DNA of 64,000 nucleotides from Syntrophomonadaceae bacterium (GTDB taxonomy: Bacteria > Bacillota > DSM-12270 > Thermacetogeniales > Thermacetogeniaceae), in the NCBI GenBank assembly GCA_012840385.1, contig DULK01000035.1:1-64000 (forward strand), written 5' to 3'. Every line of letters starts with the position of its first letter. Within the stretch, counting starts at the first letter, position 1. The notes below the pieces were generated by a model, which worked only from the letters and a program-made list of their open reading frames with translations, had not been told where the DNA came from and did no database searches. The position numbers were made by a program, and so were the translations under genes. This document shows, one piece after another, positions 53,834-64,000 of this stretch.

Positions 53834-54868
53834 GTGTTTATCATCATATCTCTATTGGTGCTAGGATTCCTGATTGTGGTTCACGAACTCGGCCATTTTG
53901 TAGTTGCCAAGGTGGTTGGAATTCAGGTGGACGAATTCAGTATCGGCTTTGGGCCCAAATTATTGAGTATCAAATCCCAGCGGGATCAGACAAGGTATTC
54001 CTTTCGCCTCTTGCCGCTAGGGGGATACGTAAAAATGGCAGGAATGGAACCGAATGATGATCACATCAACGGCTTTAACAAAAAGCCCCTGAAAGATCGC
54101 TTCGCGGTTATTTCGGCCGGATCCCTGACAAACTTTCTTGTGGCGATAGTGCTTTTCATAATCGTCTTCAGCCTGATTGGCATTCCTACCCCTTCCAACG
54201 CCAATATAATTGGCGATATTATTTCCGGCAGCCCCGCCGACCGGGCGGGATTAAAGACCGGTGACAGGATCATAAAAGTCAATGATGTCAACACGCCAAG
54301 GTGGAATGATATTGCCAATAAGATACATAAAAGCGGTGGACAAAAAGTAAGGCTGGTGATCGAACGCAGTGGGCACACCTACACATTTTACGTTACTCCC
54401 CAGTTCGATCCACAAATGCAGATCAGTCAGATCGGTATCCGGCAGGGAATTAGATGGGAGAGACAGGGTTTCTTGCAGGCAGTCAGGTTGGGTTTGGATC
54501 GCGCCTTCGGCTTTTCTAAGTTGATCCTTGTGGGAATTCTCGGGATGGTAACCGGAGCTGTTCCCCCCAGCGAGATTGCAGGACCGGTGGGTATAACCCA
54601 GATGATCGGTGATGCCGCCCGCGGAGGACTGGGTTATTTGTTGAGCTTTACCGCAATTTTGGGAATTAATTTAGCCCTGGTTAACCTGCTACCAATTCCT
54701 GCGCTGGATGGGAGCAGGTTGATGTTTCTCTGCATTGAGGGAATTCGAGGTAAACCAATTGACCCCGAAAAAGAAAATTTCATCCACCTGATTGGCTTTG
54801 CATTGCTAATGGTTTTATTCCTTTTGATAACATATAATGATCTCGTTCGTATACTGGCCGGTGGTTAG
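53834..54868 (+). CDS. rseP: Site-2 intramembrane metalloprotease RseP
   Basis: A 344-residue M50 protease. HELGH near residue 17 in the first helix binds zinc; a PDZ domain lies at about 115-200, and NLLPIPALDGSRL carries the third ligand. It cleaves membrane anti-sigma factors or signal peptides. GTG 53834 has GAGGGGG six bases upstream; TTG 53819 is the longer alternative. Confidence 0.96.
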   Translation: MFIIISLLVLGFLIVVHELGHFVVAKVVGIQVDEFSIGFGPKLLSIKSQRDQTRYSFRLLPLGGYVKMAGMEPNDDHINGFNKKPLKDRFAVISAGSLTNFLVAIVLFIIVFSLIGIPTPSNANIIGDIISGSPADRAGLKTGDRIIKVNDVNTPRWNDIANKIHKSGGQKVRLVIERSGHTYTFYVTPQFDPQMQISQIGIRQGIRWERQGFLQAVRLGLDRAFGFSKLILVGILGMVTGAVPPSEIAGPVGITQMIGDAARGGLGYLLSFTAILGINLALVNLLPIPALDGSRLMFLCIEGIRGKPIDPEKENFIHLIGFALLMVLFLLITYNDLVRILAGG

Positions 54869-54869
54869 A

Positions 54870-55991
54870 ATGGGTATAAGGCGGCGGTTAACAAAACAAC
54901 TGATGTTGGGAGACGTGCCGGTCGGTGGTGGTGCTCCGATTTCGGTTCAGACGATGACAAAAACCGATACGCGGGATGTTTATGCAACTGTAAGTCAAAT
55001 CCATGAACTTCAGGAATTGGGTTGCGATATCATCCGTGTTGCGGTTCCCGATGAAGAGGCCGCCGAGGCGCTCAAAGAAATAAAAAAGCAGATCTCTATT
55101 CCGCTGGTAGCGGATATCCATTTCGATTACCGGTTGGCTCTCCTGGCTATCAAGAACGGGGTAGATGGGCTCAGGATCAACCCAGGTAATATTGGAAATC
55201 AAGAACGAGTACGTGCGGTCGTCAGAGCGGCTTCGGAAAGAGGTATTCCTATTCGGATTGGGGTTAACAGCGGTTCGCTCGCCACCAATATTCTAAACAA
55301 ATACGGGAGGACGGCCACCGGTTTGGTTGAGAGTGCCCTGTCACACGTGAAGCTGCTTGAAAAAGAAAATTATTATAATATCAAAATATCGGTGAAAGCC
55401 CCAGATGTTCTCATGATGATCGAGGCATATCGTCTTCTTTCGGATCGTGTAGAGTACCCCCTGCACCTGGGTGTTACCGAAGCAGGGTGGGGCCTGTCGG
55501 GTACATTCAAGTCGGCAATCGGGATCGGGACATTGCTTGCGGAAGGTATCGGGGATACCATACGCGTTTCTCTGACAGGCCCACCGCATGAGGAGGTTAA
55601 GGCAGGCCTGGAGATATTAAGGATTCTGGGGCTCCGTCCTGGGGGAGTCGATCTCATATCGTGCCCCACCTGCGGCCGCTGCCGGATAGACCTGATGTCC
55701 ATCGCCCGGGAGGTTGAGCGGCGCCTGCCTCCGACCAGGCATGATCTGAAGGTTGCTGTTATGGGCTGTACTGTCAATGGACCCGGTGAGGCGAGAGAAG
55801 CGGATGTGGGCATTGCCGGAGGAAAAGGCTGCGGGCTCCTGTTCAAAAAGGGAAAGCTGGTTCGTAAGGTGCCTGAAGAGGAATTAGTTGACGCCCTTAT
55901 TACAGAGATTGATGAAATACTGGAGGAAAGGGAGAACAACAATGCGGGTAACTCAAGCGCTGATACCGACACTTCGAGAAGTTCCGGCTGA
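54870..55991 (+). CDS. ispG: 4-hydroxy-3-methylbut-2-en-1-yl diphosphate synthase (flavodoxin/ferredoxin)
   Basis: A 373-residue iron-sulfur enzyme of the MEP pathway. A TIM barrel ([15 protein letters not shown] and RINPGNIGN) and a C-terminal domain with [11 protein letters not shown] and [11 protein letters not shown] bind a [4Fe-4S] cluster. It needs two electrons from ferredoxin or flavodoxin. The last 16 codons overlap the start of proS, adding a Ser/Asn-rich tail after [19 protein letters not shown] 54870 has GGTGG upstream. Confidence 0.96.
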   Translation: MGIRRRLTKQLMLGDVPVGGGAPISVQTMTKTDTRDVYATVSQIHELQELGCDIIRVAVPDEEAAEALKEIKKQISIPLVADIHFDYRLALLAIKNGVDGLRINPGNIGNQERVRAVVRAASERGIPIRIGVNSGSLATNILNKYGRTATGLVESALSHVKLLEKENYYNIKISVKAPDVLMMIEAYRLLSDRVEYPLHLGVTEAGWGLSGTFKSAIGIGTLLAEGIGDTIRVSLTGPPHEEVKAGLEILRILGLRPGGVDLISCPTCGRCRIDLMSIAREVERRLPPTRHDLKVAVMGCTVNGPGEAREADVGIAGGKGCGLLFKKGKLVRKVPEEELVDALITEIDEILEERENNNAGNSSADTDTSRSSG

Positions 55992-57678
55992 GGCAGATAC
56001 CATTAGCCATCAACTATTACTTCGAGCCGGTATGTTGAGGAGAGTGGCCGCCGGTGTTTATACACTTCTTCCGCTGGGATACCGTGTTGTGCAAAAGATC
56101 GAACGGATCGTTAGAGAGGAAATGAACCGTGCGGGCGGTGTGGAAATGTTGCTCCCCATTATCCAGCCCGCCGAGTTGTGGTATGAGTCGGGGAGATGGA
56201 ACGTCTACGGGCCCGAATTGTTCCGTTTAAAGGACCGGCACGACCGCGACTTCTGTTTGGGGCCCACTCATGAAGAGGTGATTACCGACCTGGTCCGACA
56301 GGAAGTGAAGTCTTATCGCCAGCTTCCTCTCCTTCTCTACCAGATCCAGAATAAATACCGGGATGAACGGCGGCCGCGATTCGGCTTGTTGCGGGGGCGG
56401 GAATTTATCATGAAGGATCTTTATTCTTTTGACAGAGATGAAGAGGGGTTGGAGATCAGCTACCGCAAGATGTACGAGGCCTATACCAGGATATTCACCC
56501 GCTGCGGACTCACCTTTCGGGCCGTTGAAGCGGATTCCGGTGCTATCGGCGGAAGTGATACACACGAGTTTATGGTGCTGGCCGATACAGGGGAGGCAGA
56601 AATTGTTTACTGCACAGGCTGTGATTATGCAGCGGATGTAGAAAAGGCACCTTGTAGAGCCGAAACCAAAGATGCTTGTGAGGAGATGCTGGATACCGAA
56701 CTGGTTGCAACACCGGGTGCCCGCACCGTCCGGGAAGTGGCAGAATATCTCAATGTAACACCTGAACGGATCATTAAAACATTGCTCTATGAAGCCGATG
56801 GCGAGCTTGTTGCGGTGCTCGTCAGAGGGGATCGCAACGTAAATGAGATTAAAGTAAAGAACTTTCTCGGCGTCAATCAAATTGAAATAGCATTAGAAAA
56901 TGGATCTGAGGAAAAGTACGGGTTACCGTTAGGCTATGTGGGTCCAGTTGGCTTGAAAGAAAAAGGTGTAGTTAAGATTTTAGCAGACGGAGAGGTCCGG
57001 TATTTGAGAAACGCCGTAGCCGGAGCAAACCGAATGGGTTTTCATTACCGCAACGTTAACCCAGATAGGGACTTCGTAGTTGATAATTACGGAGATTTCA
57101 GGGTCGCGGAGGAAGGGGATTCGTGCCCATGCTGCCATCAGCCGCTTAAAATGAGGCGCGGTATCGAAGTGGGGCAGATCTTTAAACTGGGCACCAAGTA
57201 CAGCAAAGCATTAGGCGCAACGGTCTTGGACGAACAGGGAAACGAGATCCCGATCGTTATGGGATGTTACGGTATTGGCATTACCAGGACGATGGCTGCT
57301 GCGGTCGAGCAGGGACATGATGAGGACGGAATTATCTGGCCGGTTGACATAGCACCTTTCGAGGTCGTTATAATGGCCGTAAATCAACGGGATTCCTTAC
57401 AAACCGAGATTGCCGAAAAAATCTACGAGGATTTAAGGAATGCCGGCATTGATGTCATCTATGATGACCGTACCGAACGCCCTGGGGTAAAATTCAAGGA
57501 CGCCGACCTGATCGGGTATCCCATCCGTCTGGTGGTTGGCAACCGGGCTGTAACAGATAATCTGCTTGAGATTAAACTGCGTTCAACGGGAGAAATTATT
57601 TATAAAGAAAAAGATGAAGCGGTTAGTTATCTGCGCGAAGTTCTAAACAGATTGAGAAAGGATAATAATCTTACCTGA
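55942..57678 (+). CDS. proS: Prolyl-tRNA synthetase, bacterial type with editing domain
   Basis: A 578-residue class II synthetase. The conserved N-terminus [18 protein letters not shown] fixes the start at ATG 55942, with AAAGGGAG upstream, 50 bases inside ispG. Catalytic motifs are [12 protein letters not shown] and [21 protein letters not shown] (shown in part); the insertion editing domain is at about 225-405. The anticodon-binding domain closes the protein. Confidence 0.97.
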   Translation: MRVTQALIPTLREVPAEADTISHQLLLRAGMLRRVAAGVYTLLPLGYRVVQKIERIVREEMNRAGGVEMLLPIIQPAELWYESGRWNVYGPELFRLKDRHDRDFCLGPTHEEVITDLVRQEVKSYRQLPLLLYQIQNKYRDERRPRFGLLRGREFIMKDLYSFDRDEEGLEISYRKMYEAYTRIFTRCGLTFRAVEADSGAIGGSDTHEFMVLADTGEAEIVYCTGCDYAADVEKAPCRAETKDACEEMLDTELVATPGARTVREVAEYLNVTPERIIKTLLYEADGELVAVLVRGDRNVNEIKVKNFLGVNQIEIALENGSEEKYGLPLGYVGPVGLKEKGVVKILADGEVRYLRNAVAGANRMGFHYRNVNPDRDFVVDNYGDFRVAEEGDSCPCCHQPLKMRRGIEVGQIFKLGTKYSKALGATVLDEQGNEIPIVMGCYGIGITRTMAAAVEQGHDEDGIIWPVDIAPFEVVIMAVNQRDSLQTEIAEKIYEDLRNAGIDVIYDDRTERPGVKFKDADLIGYPIRLVVGNRAVTDNLLEIKLRSTGEIIYKEKDEAVSYLREVLNRLRKDNNLT

Positions 57679-57680
57679 TG

Positions 57681-57709
57681 TTGCAGAAAAATTTAAGTTT
57701 TGTTATAAT
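57681..57709 (+). promoter_or_regulatory. Promoter of the rimP-nusA-infB operon
   Basis: TTGCAG (57681-57686), a 17-base spacer and a perfect TATAAT (57704-57709). It begins three bases after the proS stop and lies about 105 bases before rimP. Confidence 0.85.
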
Positions 57710-57734
57710 TTCAAATGATGTAACGGTAAATGCT

Positions 57735-57780
57735 TGCAAGGAGGTTGTTCCTTGAGAGTGGGTTGATGCCCACTCTTTCA
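57735..57780 (+). promoter_or_regulatory. rimP leader: orphan ribosome site, mini-ORF and hairpin
   Basis: AGAGTGGG (57755-57762) and CCCACTCT (57769-57776) form a perfect eight-base stem, followed by TTTCATATT. Just upstream CAAGG (57737) may pair with CCTTG (57750). AAGGAGG at 57738-57744 is a full ribosome site with no gene; it fits TTG 57752, which would encode a four-residue peptide (Met-Arg-Val-Gly) whose stop is in the hairpin. This could be an attenuator for the operon. The T-run is weak. Confidence 0.55.
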
Positions 57781-57813
57781 TATTATTGATAACGTTTAAT
57801 GCGGGGTGTTTTT

Positions 57814-58272
57814 TTGAAAAAGGAAAAGATATATAAAATTATAGAAGAGCTTCTTGAGCCTCTGGCAGTTACCCGGGGAATTGAACTGGTAGATGCAGTC
57901 TATGAAAAAGAAGGAAGCAAATGGTTTTTGCGTATTTATGTCGACAAACCCGGAGGCATTCAACTTAATGATTGCGAAGAAATCAGCGGTTTTTTAAGTG
58001 AAAAGCTGGATGCTGTTGACTTGATTCCACACCAGTATTATCTGGAGGTTTCATCACCCGGTATTGAAAGGCCGCTCAGGAAACCCGGGGATTTTATCAG
58101 ATTTCGCGGAAGGGATATCACACTGCGAACCAATGTGCCAATTCAAGGTCAGAAAAATTTCTGTGGAAAGCTTGTCGACTATGTTGAGGACCAGGTGCTT
58201 CTTGAAACAAAATCAGGTCCTATCAAAATATCGATTAATTTGATCGCAAAAGCTAAACTTAAAGTTTTCTGA
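57814..58272 (+). CDS. rimP: Ribosome maturation factor RimP
   Basis: A 152-residue factor for 30S assembly. LEVSSPGIERPLRKPGDF and the N-terminal GIELVDAVYEKEGS are diagnostic. TTG 57814 has GGGGTG seven bases upstream; ATG 57799 has no site. Confidence 0.95.
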   Translation: MKKEKIYKIIEELLEPLAVTRGIELVDAVYEKEGSKWFLRIYVDKPGGIQLNDCEEISGFLSEKLDAVDLIPHQYYLEVSSPGIERPLRKPGDFIRFRGRDITLRTNVPIQGQKNFCGKLVDYVEDQVLLETKSGPIKISINLIAKAKLKVF

Positions 58273-58305
58273 TGTTTTGGAGTTTTGAATGAGGAGGTGA
58301 AATTT

Positions 58306-59394
58306 GTGAATCTAGAATTTATCAATGCTCTTAAGGAGATTGAAAAAGAAAAGGGTATAAGTGCCGAGGTATTGTTACAAGCCATAGAACACGCCCTTTT
58401 GACCGCTTACAGAAAGAATTTCGGTTCAGCTCAAAACGCCCGCATAGAAATAGAGAGGGATACGGGAGAGATCAAGGTTTTTGCCAAAAAGAATGTTGTA
58501 GAGGCCGTAACAGATCCCAGGCTTGAAATTACACCTGAGGAAGCTAAGAGACTTAATCCGGCTTACGACGGCAGTTCCGATACGGTTGAAGTAGAGGTAA
58601 CACCCAGTAATTTCGGACGGATAGCTGCACAAGCAGCAAAACAAGTAGTTGTACAGCAAATTCGTGAAGCGGAAAGAGGGCTTATCTACGAAGAGTTCTT
58701 AAGTCGCGAAGGTGATATCGTAACAGGTGTAGTCCGCCGTCAGGAGGCAAAGAATATTTATATCGACCTGGGGCGCGCCGAGGCACTACTGGCGCCATCT
58801 GAGCAGATCCCGACGGAAAAGTACAACCGGGGTGACCGCATCAAGACGTACGTAACCGAAGTAAAGAAAACCACAAAAGGCCCCCAGATCCTTGTGTCCC
58901 GGACGCATCCAGGACTGTTAAAGCGCCTGTTTGAACTGGAAGTGCCCGAAATTTATGAAGGAATTGTTGAACTGAAAGCAGTTGCCCGAGAGCCCGGGAC
59001 GCGTTCCAAGATTGCCGTATATTCAAAAGACGAGAATGTTGACTCAATTGGAGCCTGTGTCGGCCCCAAAGGGATGCGCGTACAGGCGATTGTTAACGAA
59101 CTTAGAGGCGAGAAGATAGACATTATTAAGTGGAGCAGCAATCCCAAAGAATTTGTAGCCAATGCATTAAGCCCCGCTAAGGTTATCCTTGTTGCTATAA
59201 ATGAGGAAGAAAAAATTGCGAAAGTAGTTGTTCCAAACAACCAGCTTTCTTTAGCTATCGGAAAAGAAGGCCAAAACGCCCGTCTCGCTGCGCGTCTGAC
59301 CGGGTGGAAAATAGATATCAAAAGCGAGTCTCAGTTACATGAAAGCAGTGAGGAATTAACTGAGGAACAAGAGGTGGTCCATGATAATGGCTAG
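58306..59394 (+). CDS. nusA: Transcription termination/antitermination factor NusA
   Basis: A 362-residue RNA polymerase factor with an N-terminal polymerase-binding domain, S1 domain (about 135-200) and two KH domains (CVGPKGMRVQAIVNEL and AIGKEGQNARLAARLTGW). GTG 58306 has AGGAGGTGA eight bases upstream. Confidence 0.97.
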   Translation: MNLEFINALKEIEKEKGISAEVLLQAIEHALLTAYRKNFGSAQNARIEIERDTGEIKVFAKKNVVEAVTDPRLEITPEEAKRLNPAYDGSSDTVEVEVTPSNFGRIAAQAAKQVVVQQIREAERGLIYEEFLSREGDIVTGVVRRQEAKNIYIDLGRAEALLAPSEQIPTEKYNRGDRIKTYVTEVKKTTKGPQILVSRTHPGLLKRLFELEVPEIYEGIVELKAVAREPGTRSKIAVYSKDENVDSIGACVGPKGMRVQAIVNELRGEKIDIIKWSSNPKEFVANALSPAKVILVAINEEEKIAKVVVPNNQLSLAIGKEGQNARLAARLTGWKIDIKSESQLHESSEELTEEQEVVHDNG

Positions 59395-59662
59395 GATTAA
59401 AAAAGTTCCTCAGCGTATCTGCGTGGGGTGCCGGCAGACGAGGGGAAAGAAGGAATTAATCAGGATAGTTCGGACACCGGAACAGCAGGTTGTCATTGAT
59501 CCCACAGGCAAACGTTCGGGAAGGGGCGCCTACATCTGTAGGAATATTGCCTGCTTGCAGGCGGCCCTGTCAGGCAAGCACCTGCAGCATGCTTTAAAAT
59601 CCGAAGTCCCTAGTGAAGTGGTCGAGGACTTGATCAAATCCCTTTCGGGTGAGGCGAATTGA
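59381..59662 (+). CDS. ylxR: RNase P modulator RnpM (YlxR family)
   Basis: A 93-residue protein of the YlxR/RnpM family. RICVGCRQTRGKKELIRIVR and SGRGAYICRN are the conserved core. In B. subtilis it binds RNase P RNA and inhibits it. ATG 59381 or 59387 follows GAGGTGG; it overlaps nusA by 14 bases. Confidence 0.93.
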   Translation: MIMARIKKVPQRICVGCRQTRGKKELIRIVRTPEQQVVIDPTGKRSGRGAYICRNIACLQAALSGKHLQHALKSEVPSEVVEDLIKSLSGEAN

Positions 59663-59961
59663 ATTCACCGCTCGCTCTGTTGGGACTTGCAAAGCGGGCC
59701 GGAAAACTTGCTTCGGGGATGACCAACTGTTTACATGCGATCCGAAATAAACAGGCAAAGCTAATTATTATCGCTAAAGATGCGGGAGTTAACAAAAAAA
59801 AGATAATCAGGGTCTGTCTTGCAGAAAGAATCAAATATGTGGAATATGGGACTAAAGATGAGTACAGAAGAATACTCGGCTGTCCGTCATGCTTTTGGGC
59901 GATCTTATCGAGAGAATTGAGTCAAGGATTCTTGGCCCAAATACAAAGACGGGAAGATTGA
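59659..59961 (+). CDS. ylxQ: L7Ae-like ribosomal protein (YlxQ)
   Basis: A 100-residue L7Ae/L30e-fold protein. ALLGLAKRAGKLASG and LIIIAKDAGVNKKK are typical, and kink-turn RNA binding is expected. TTG 59659 overlaps ylxR by four bases, with GGGTGAGG upstream. Confidence 0.9.
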   Translation: MNSPLALLGLAKRAGKLASGMTNCLHAIRNKQAKLIIIAKDAGVNKKKIIRVCLAERIKYVEYGTKDEYRRILGCPSCFWAILSRELSQGFLAQIQRRED

Positions 59962-59986
59962 CACTCAAAATAGTGGGGGTGATTAA

Positions 59987-62239
59987 ATGGCAAAAACTCG
60001 GGTTCATGAAATAGCCAAGGAACTTGGGCTAAACAGCAAAGACCTTACTGCCCGTTTACAGCAAATGGGTTTTTCGGTAAAAAATCATATGAGTACTCTG
60101 AAAGAAGACGAGGTTAAAAGGATAAGACAATTGTTCAGCAAGAAAGAAACTCCTAATACCCCGAAAGCGGTAAAGAAAGAACTCGGTAAGGAGCATAAGG
60201 AACCCCAAAAGGAGCTAAAAAAGGAACGCCGGAAAGAGTACAAGAAAGAACATGCAGTGACAAAAAAAAGACCACAAGAAGTTTTTGAGGATGAGTCTAG
60301 AAAGCACAACCTGGAACATGAGGAATACAGGAAAAAAGTTTTAGCCCGTAAAGAGGAAATCCGGCGCTCGCAAGAACAAAACCAGCGCAAATTGCTTTCC
60401 AAGGTGGCTAATATTTCCACCCACGGCCACGGAAAAAGGAAGCGAAAAGGATCTGCTCACGCGACTTCTAGCGTGGGGCCCACGAAGATACTGATCGGAG
60501 AAAAGATCACTGTTCAGGAACTGGCAAATCGCATGCAAGTTGAAGGAAGCGATGTAATCAAGAAATTAATCGAGCTTGGCGTCATGGCCGCTTTAAATCA
60601 AGAGATTGACAGTGACACTGCAATTCTCGTTGCCGGGGAATTCGGGATAGAGGCAGAAGTTGAAACTGAGGTTGGAAAATTTGAAGCATTCATCGAGGAT
60701 ACACCGGACGATCCCGATCAGCTTGAACCGAAACCGCCTGTAATCACCGTCATGGGTCATGTTGACCATGGGAAAACATCCTTGTTGGATGTAATTCGCC
60801 ATACAAACGTAACGGCGACAGAGGCAGGAGGAATTACCCAGCACATAGGTGCCTACCAGGTTGAAGTGAAAGGTAAAAAGATAACCTTTCTCGATACCCC
60901 CGGTCACGAGGCCTTTACAGCAATGCGGGCCCGCGGAGCCGAAGTAACAGATATCGCAGTTCTGGTGGTTGCTGCCGATGATGGGGTTATGCCTCAAACG
61001 GTAGAGGCCATTAACCATGCTAAGGCAGCCGGGGTTCCCATCATTGTCGCAATTAATAAAATTGACAAACCACAAGCGAATCCCGATCATGTGAAACAGC
61101 AGCTGACCGAGTACGGCCTTGTTCCGGAAGAATGGGGAGGAGACACAATTTGCGTACCCGTTTCTGCTAAAACCAAAGAAGGTTTAGATCAACTGCTGGA
61201 AATGATTTTGCTTGTCGCAGAAATGGAGGAACTGAAGGCAAACCCGAACCGTCCTGCCCGCGGAACAGTAATAGAAGCCCAGTTGGACAAAGGTAGAGGC
61301 CCTGTGGCAACGGTATTAATCCAAAAAGGCACACTGGAAATTGGGGATTATGTTATAGCCGGTACCGCCCATGGAAGAGTCAGGGCGATGCTGGATTTCA
61401 AAGGCAGGCGCATTAAAAAGGCCCTACCTGCAACGCCTGTAGAGATTCTCGGCCTTTCTGAGGTTCCGAACCCGGGAGATCCTTTTGCGGTCTGCCAGGA
61501 CGAAAAACTCGCACGACAAATTGTAGAAGAGCGCCTGCAGCAAAAACGGCAGCATGATATGGCAACCCGAGAGAAAGTAACGCTGGATGATCTCTTTAAG
61601 CAAATCCAGCAGGGTAAAGTTAAAGAGTTAAACCTCATTATCAAAGCCGATGTACAAGGATCGGTTGAAGCCCTGATCCAGGCGCTTACAAAGTTGAGCA
61701 CCGACGAGGTAAGAATTAATCTCATCCATTCCGGTGTAGGGGCGATAACGGAGACCGACGTCATGCTTGCTAGCGCTTCGGGCGGACTGATCATCGGCTT
61801 CAACGTACGTCCTGATAACAATGCTAAAAGAGCTGCCGAGCAACAGCAGGTTGAAATCCGGCTTTACAGGGTAATTTATGAGGTAATTGACGACATCAAG
61901 GCTGCCCTGGAAGGACTCCTCGAGCCGGAACTTCGAGAAGTTGTTATGGGACGGTCCGAGGTAAGGAATGTCTTTCATATACCGAAAGTCGGAGCGATCG
62001 CCGGTTGTTATGTTTCAGAGGGAAAAGTCGTCAGAAACGCCCGTGTACGAGTTATCCGCGACGGTGTTGTTATCTATGAGGGCAGTATTGCTTCACTCAA
62101 GCGGTATAAAGACGATGTCCGTGAGGTGGTTCAGGGGCACGAATGCGGAATTGGCCTTGACAAATTTCAGGATCTCAAGCAAGGAGACATACTGGAAGGT
62201 TATTATATAGAAGAGGTAAAAAGGGCGCTCGAGCCTTAG
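59987..62239 (+). CDS. infB: Translation initiation factor IF-2
   Basis: A 750-residue GTPase. Two IF2-N repeats flank a charged Lys/Glu-rich linker (about 45-150). The G domain has [12 protein letters not shown] near 256, [15 protein letters not shown] and NKIDKP, followed by domains II-IV that bind initiator tRNA. ATG 59987 has GGGGGTGA upstream. Confidence 0.98.
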   Translation: MAKTRVHEIAKELGLNSKDLTARLQQMGFSVKNHMSTLKEDEVKRIRQLFSKKETPNTPKAVKKELGKEHKEPQKELKKERRKEYKKEHAVTKKRPQEVFEDESRKHNLEHEEYRKKVLARKEEIRRSQEQNQRKLLSKVANISTHGHGKRKRKGSAHATSSVGPTKILIGEKITVQELANRMQVEGSDVIKKLIELGVMAALNQEIDSDTAILVAGEFGIEAEVETEVGKFEAFIEDTPDDPDQLEPKPPVITVMGHVDHGKTSLLDVIRHTNVTATEAGGITQHIGAYQVEVKGKKITFLDTPGHEAFTAMRARGAEVTDIAVLVVAADDGVMPQTVEAINHAKAAGVPIIVAINKIDKPQANPDHVKQQLTEYGLVPEEWGGDTICVPVSAKTKEGLDQLLEMILLVAEMEELKANPNRPARGTVIEAQLDKGRGPVATVLIQKGTLEIGDYVIAGTAHGRVRAMLDFKGRRIKKALPATPVEILGLSEVPNPGDPFAVCQDEKLARQIVEERLQQKRQHDMATREKVTLDDLFKQIQQGKVKELNLIIKADVQGSVEALIQALTKLSTDEVRINLIHSGVGAITETDVMLASASGGLIIGFNVRPDNNAKRAAEQQQVEIRLYRVIYEVIDDIKAALEGLLEPELREVVMGRSEVRNVFHIPKVGAIAGCYVSEGKVVRNARVRVIRDGVVIYEGSIASLKRYKDDVREVVQGHECGIGLDKFQDLKQGDILEGYYIEEVKRALEP

Positions 62240-62253
62240 GAAAGGTGAAGAAA

Positions 62254-62616
62254 ATGGGCTTTCGCGTGAACCGTCTTGCGGAAGAAATTAAACGTGAGGT
62301 GACAGATATTGTCCGTAACCACTTGAAAGACCCCCGGATCAGCCATCTCACCAGTGTGACGGATGTAGAAGTGTCCAAAGATATGCGCTATGCTAAAATA
62401 TTCGTGAGCGTTTACGGATCTGATGAAGAACAGGCCAAAACACTGGAAGGCCTTCAAAGAGCAAACGGGTTTATACGATCAGAATTGGGGAAGAGGATCC
62501 GTTTGCGCTATCTTCCGGAAATTACGTTTAATCTTGATACCTCGATCGAACAGGGGATCAGGATCAGCCAGATTATCGATAAAGTCTGTGATGAAAATAG
62601 GAAGGAAGAATTATGA
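62254..62616 (+). CDS. rbfA: Ribosome-binding factor A
   Basis: A 120-residue KH-fold factor for 16S rRNA maturation. [16 protein letters not shown] and [16 protein letters not shown] are diagnostic. ATG 62254 has AAAGGTGA upstream; the GTG at 62245 is inside that site. No ylxP gene lies between infB and rbfA, unlike B. subtilis. Confidence 0.95.
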   Translation: MGFRVNRLAEEIKREVTDIVRNHLKDPRISHLTSVTDVEVSKDMRYAKIFVSVYGSDEEQAKTLEGLQRANGFIRSELGKRIRLRYLPEITFNLDTSIEQGIRISQIIDKVCDENRKEEL

Positions 62617-63602
62617 TAAAAAGGGATGTGGAAAATATTTTCAGAAAGGGTAATAATTTTTTGCTTGCCTCTCACCTCAATCCTGATGGCGATGCAGTGG
62701 GATCGTTACTGGGGTTGGGTTTGACGTTAAGAGAGTTGGGCAAGAACGTTACCATCACCTCTCCACATCCTGTTCCCCGTACCTTTTCTTTTTTACCAGG
62801 TTACGAGTTGATCCAGGAACCCGGCAACTTAAACAGTTTAACCTTTGACGTAGGAGTCGTGTTGGACTGCACGGAAGTTGAACGCACAGGCAAAGAAACC
62901 GAAGGGTTGCTCAAAAACTGCAATACTCTATTGAATATTGATCATCATGTCAGCAATACGAATTTCGGAAACTTAAATTTAGTGGATACGGACGCTGCCG
63001 CCACCGGTGAACTGATTTTTGAAATCCTCGAAGAGATGGGGGTTCCCATTACGCCGGAAATCGCCACAAACCTGTACGTTGCCATCGTCACAGACACAGG
63101 CTCTTTTCAACACCAGAATACAACTGCCAGGTGTCACCGGAATGCGGCATCCCTTTTAGGACTTGGAGCGGCGCACGCCAGGGCTTATCAGTTGCTATAC
63201 GAAGAGCGCTCCTTAAAAAGCATGCGGCTTCTGGAAAAGTGTCTCAGGACGCTGTCTGTCAGTGAGGACGGGTTAGTCGCCTGGATGGCCGTTCCTCAAA
63301 AATATTTAATTGAAACAGGGTGCGGCATAGAAGAATGTGAGGATCTTGTCAATTATCCAAAGTCAATAAGCGGGGTTGAGGTGGGTATTCTTTTCAAACA
63401 GGTCAGCAATAATGAGGTTAAAGTAAGTTTTCGCTCGAAAAGCTATGTTGATGTAAATAGTCTTGCTGCCAGTTTCGGAGGAGGCGGACATGAACGTGCA
63501 GCGGGTTGTACGGTTCACGGGACATTGAAGGATGTCGAAAGGAGAGTTTTAGCAGCAACTGTGAATTTCCTGCTTGACGCCAAGGGGGCAACCAGTACTT
63601 GA
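62613..63602 (+). CDS. nrnA: Oligoribonuclease / pAp phosphatase NrnA (DHH family)
   Basis: A 329-residue DHH/DHHA1 phosphoesterase. [15 protein letters not shown] and [12 protein letters not shown] bind metals; [11 protein letters not shown] is the C-terminal substrate motif. It degrades short RNA oligomers (including pGpG, the product of c-di-GMP hydrolysis) and pAp. ATG 62613 overlaps the rbfA stop, with GGAAGGAAG upstream. Confidence 0.93.
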   Translation: MIKRDVENIFRKGNNFLLASHLNPDGDAVGSLLGLGLTLRELGKNVTITSPHPVPRTFSFLPGYELIQEPGNLNSLTFDVGVVLDCTEVERTGKETEGLLKNCNTLLNIDHHVSNTNFGNLNLVDTDAAATGELIFEILEEMGVPITPEIATNLYVAIVTDTGSFQHQNTTARCHRNAASLLGLGAAHARAYQLLYEERSLKSMRLLEKCLRTLSVSEDGLVAWMAVPQKYLIETGCGIEECEDLVNYPKSISGVEVGILFKQVSNNEVKVSFRSKSYVDVNSLAASFGGGGHERAAGCTVHGTLKDVERRVLAATVNFLLDAKGATST

Positions 63603-63603
63603 A

Positions 63604-64000
63604 ATGGATGGCTTAATTAATGTACTCAAAGAGCCTGGCGTAACATCTCATGATGTTGTTTTATATTTGCGGCGGCTTTTCAAGATCCGGAAGATCGGCC
63701 ATGCCGGGACGCTCGATCCCGGAGCCGCGGGTGTGTTGCCCATATGTGTGGGACAGGGGACACGGGTATCAGAATTTATGATGGAAAAGCCGAAGAGATA
63801 CCGTGCCGAGATCACCTTCGGTATTGAAACCGACACCTATGATGCAGGTGGATCAATTGTCCGGAGACAACCCTACCGGCTTGAACTGCCCGAAATAGTA
63901 AATGTTTTAAAGAAATACCACGGCGAAATCAAGCAGGTTCCTCCGATGGTATCTGCAATTCACCATAAGGGCAAAAGGCTTTATGAGCTGGCCCGAGAGG
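63604..64000 (+). CDS. truB: tRNA pseudouridine-55 synthase, truncated by the window end
   Basis: The first 132 codons of TruB. The catalytic Asp is in GHAGTLDPGAAGVLP, and KRYRAEITFGIETDTYDAGG and GEIKQVPPMVSAIH follow. It makes pseudouridine 55 in the tRNA T-loop, next to the TrmFO target U54. ATG 63604 begins one base after nrnA; its ribosome site (AAGGGGG, 63582) is further away than usual. Confidence 0.96.
   Translation, partial: MDGLINVLKEPGVTSHDVVLYLRRLFKIRKIGHAGTLDPGAAGVLPICVGQGTRVSEFMMEKPKRYRAEITFGIETDTYDAGGSIVRRQPYRLELPEIVNVLKKYHGEIKQVPPMVSAIHHKGKRLYELARE

Overview
The window reads as a chromosomal segment of a motile, spore-forming, Gram-positive anaerobe of the class Clostridia, probably near the Peptococcaceae or Thermacetogenium. 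The basis is gene order and content: dprA-topA-trmFO-xerC-hslVU-codY, then a single long fla/che cluster, then rpsB-tsf-pyrH-frr-uppS-cdsA-dxr-rseP-ispG-proS and rimP-nusA-ylxR-ylxQ-infB-rbfA-nrnA-truB. This is nearly the order of the Bacillus subtilis chromosome. A Spo0E-like protein, CodY, FliY, CheC/CheD and a bacterial ferredoxin also fit. The species assignment is inference. Every confident gene is on the + strand.

Region 1 (1-7400) is accessory. It holds a noncoding stretch of nested inverted repeats, a Spo0E-like gene, a PAS-GGDEF-HD-GYP protein for cyclic-di-GMP turnover, a MerR regulator with a palindrome inside its own promoter followed by a large VIT/von Willebrand A protein, and a stand-alone Ku gene without a ligase partner. 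Region 2 (7500-15770) holds DNA processing, topoisomerase, tRNA methylation, recombination, proteolysis and the CodY regulator, closed by a terminator.

Region 3 (15910-46570) is the flagellar-chemotaxis cluster, running flgB-C, fliE-F-G-H-I-J, a MotE-like gene, fliK, flgD, a small flagellar operon gene, flgE, flbD, fliL-M-Y, cheY, fliO-P-Q-R, flhB-A-F-G, a PilZ gene, cheB-A-W-C-D, sigD, a FapA-like gene, a small unknown and a SwrB-like gene. It covers the rod, basal body, export apparatus, hook, switch, polar-number GTPases, chemotaxis core and sigma factor. motA, motB, cheR, flagellin and receptors are not in the window. Region 4 (46600-57680) starts with a promoter and a structured leader before rpsB, then runs through translation, nucleotide, isoprenoid, phospholipid and envelope genes. 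Region 5 (57680-64000) is the nusA-infB operon behind a strong promoter and a leader hairpin; truB is cut by the window end.

The most unusual observations are these. Three flagellar genes (fliJ, fliY, fliR) appear to start at CTG with well-placed ribosome binding sites, and cheB may start at ATT. The MerR/VIT-VWA pair looks like a self-contained regulated unit of unknown purpose. proS begins inside ispG. The rpsB and rimP leaders look regulatory. No CRISPR array, tRNA, rRNA or complete insertion sequence was seen.
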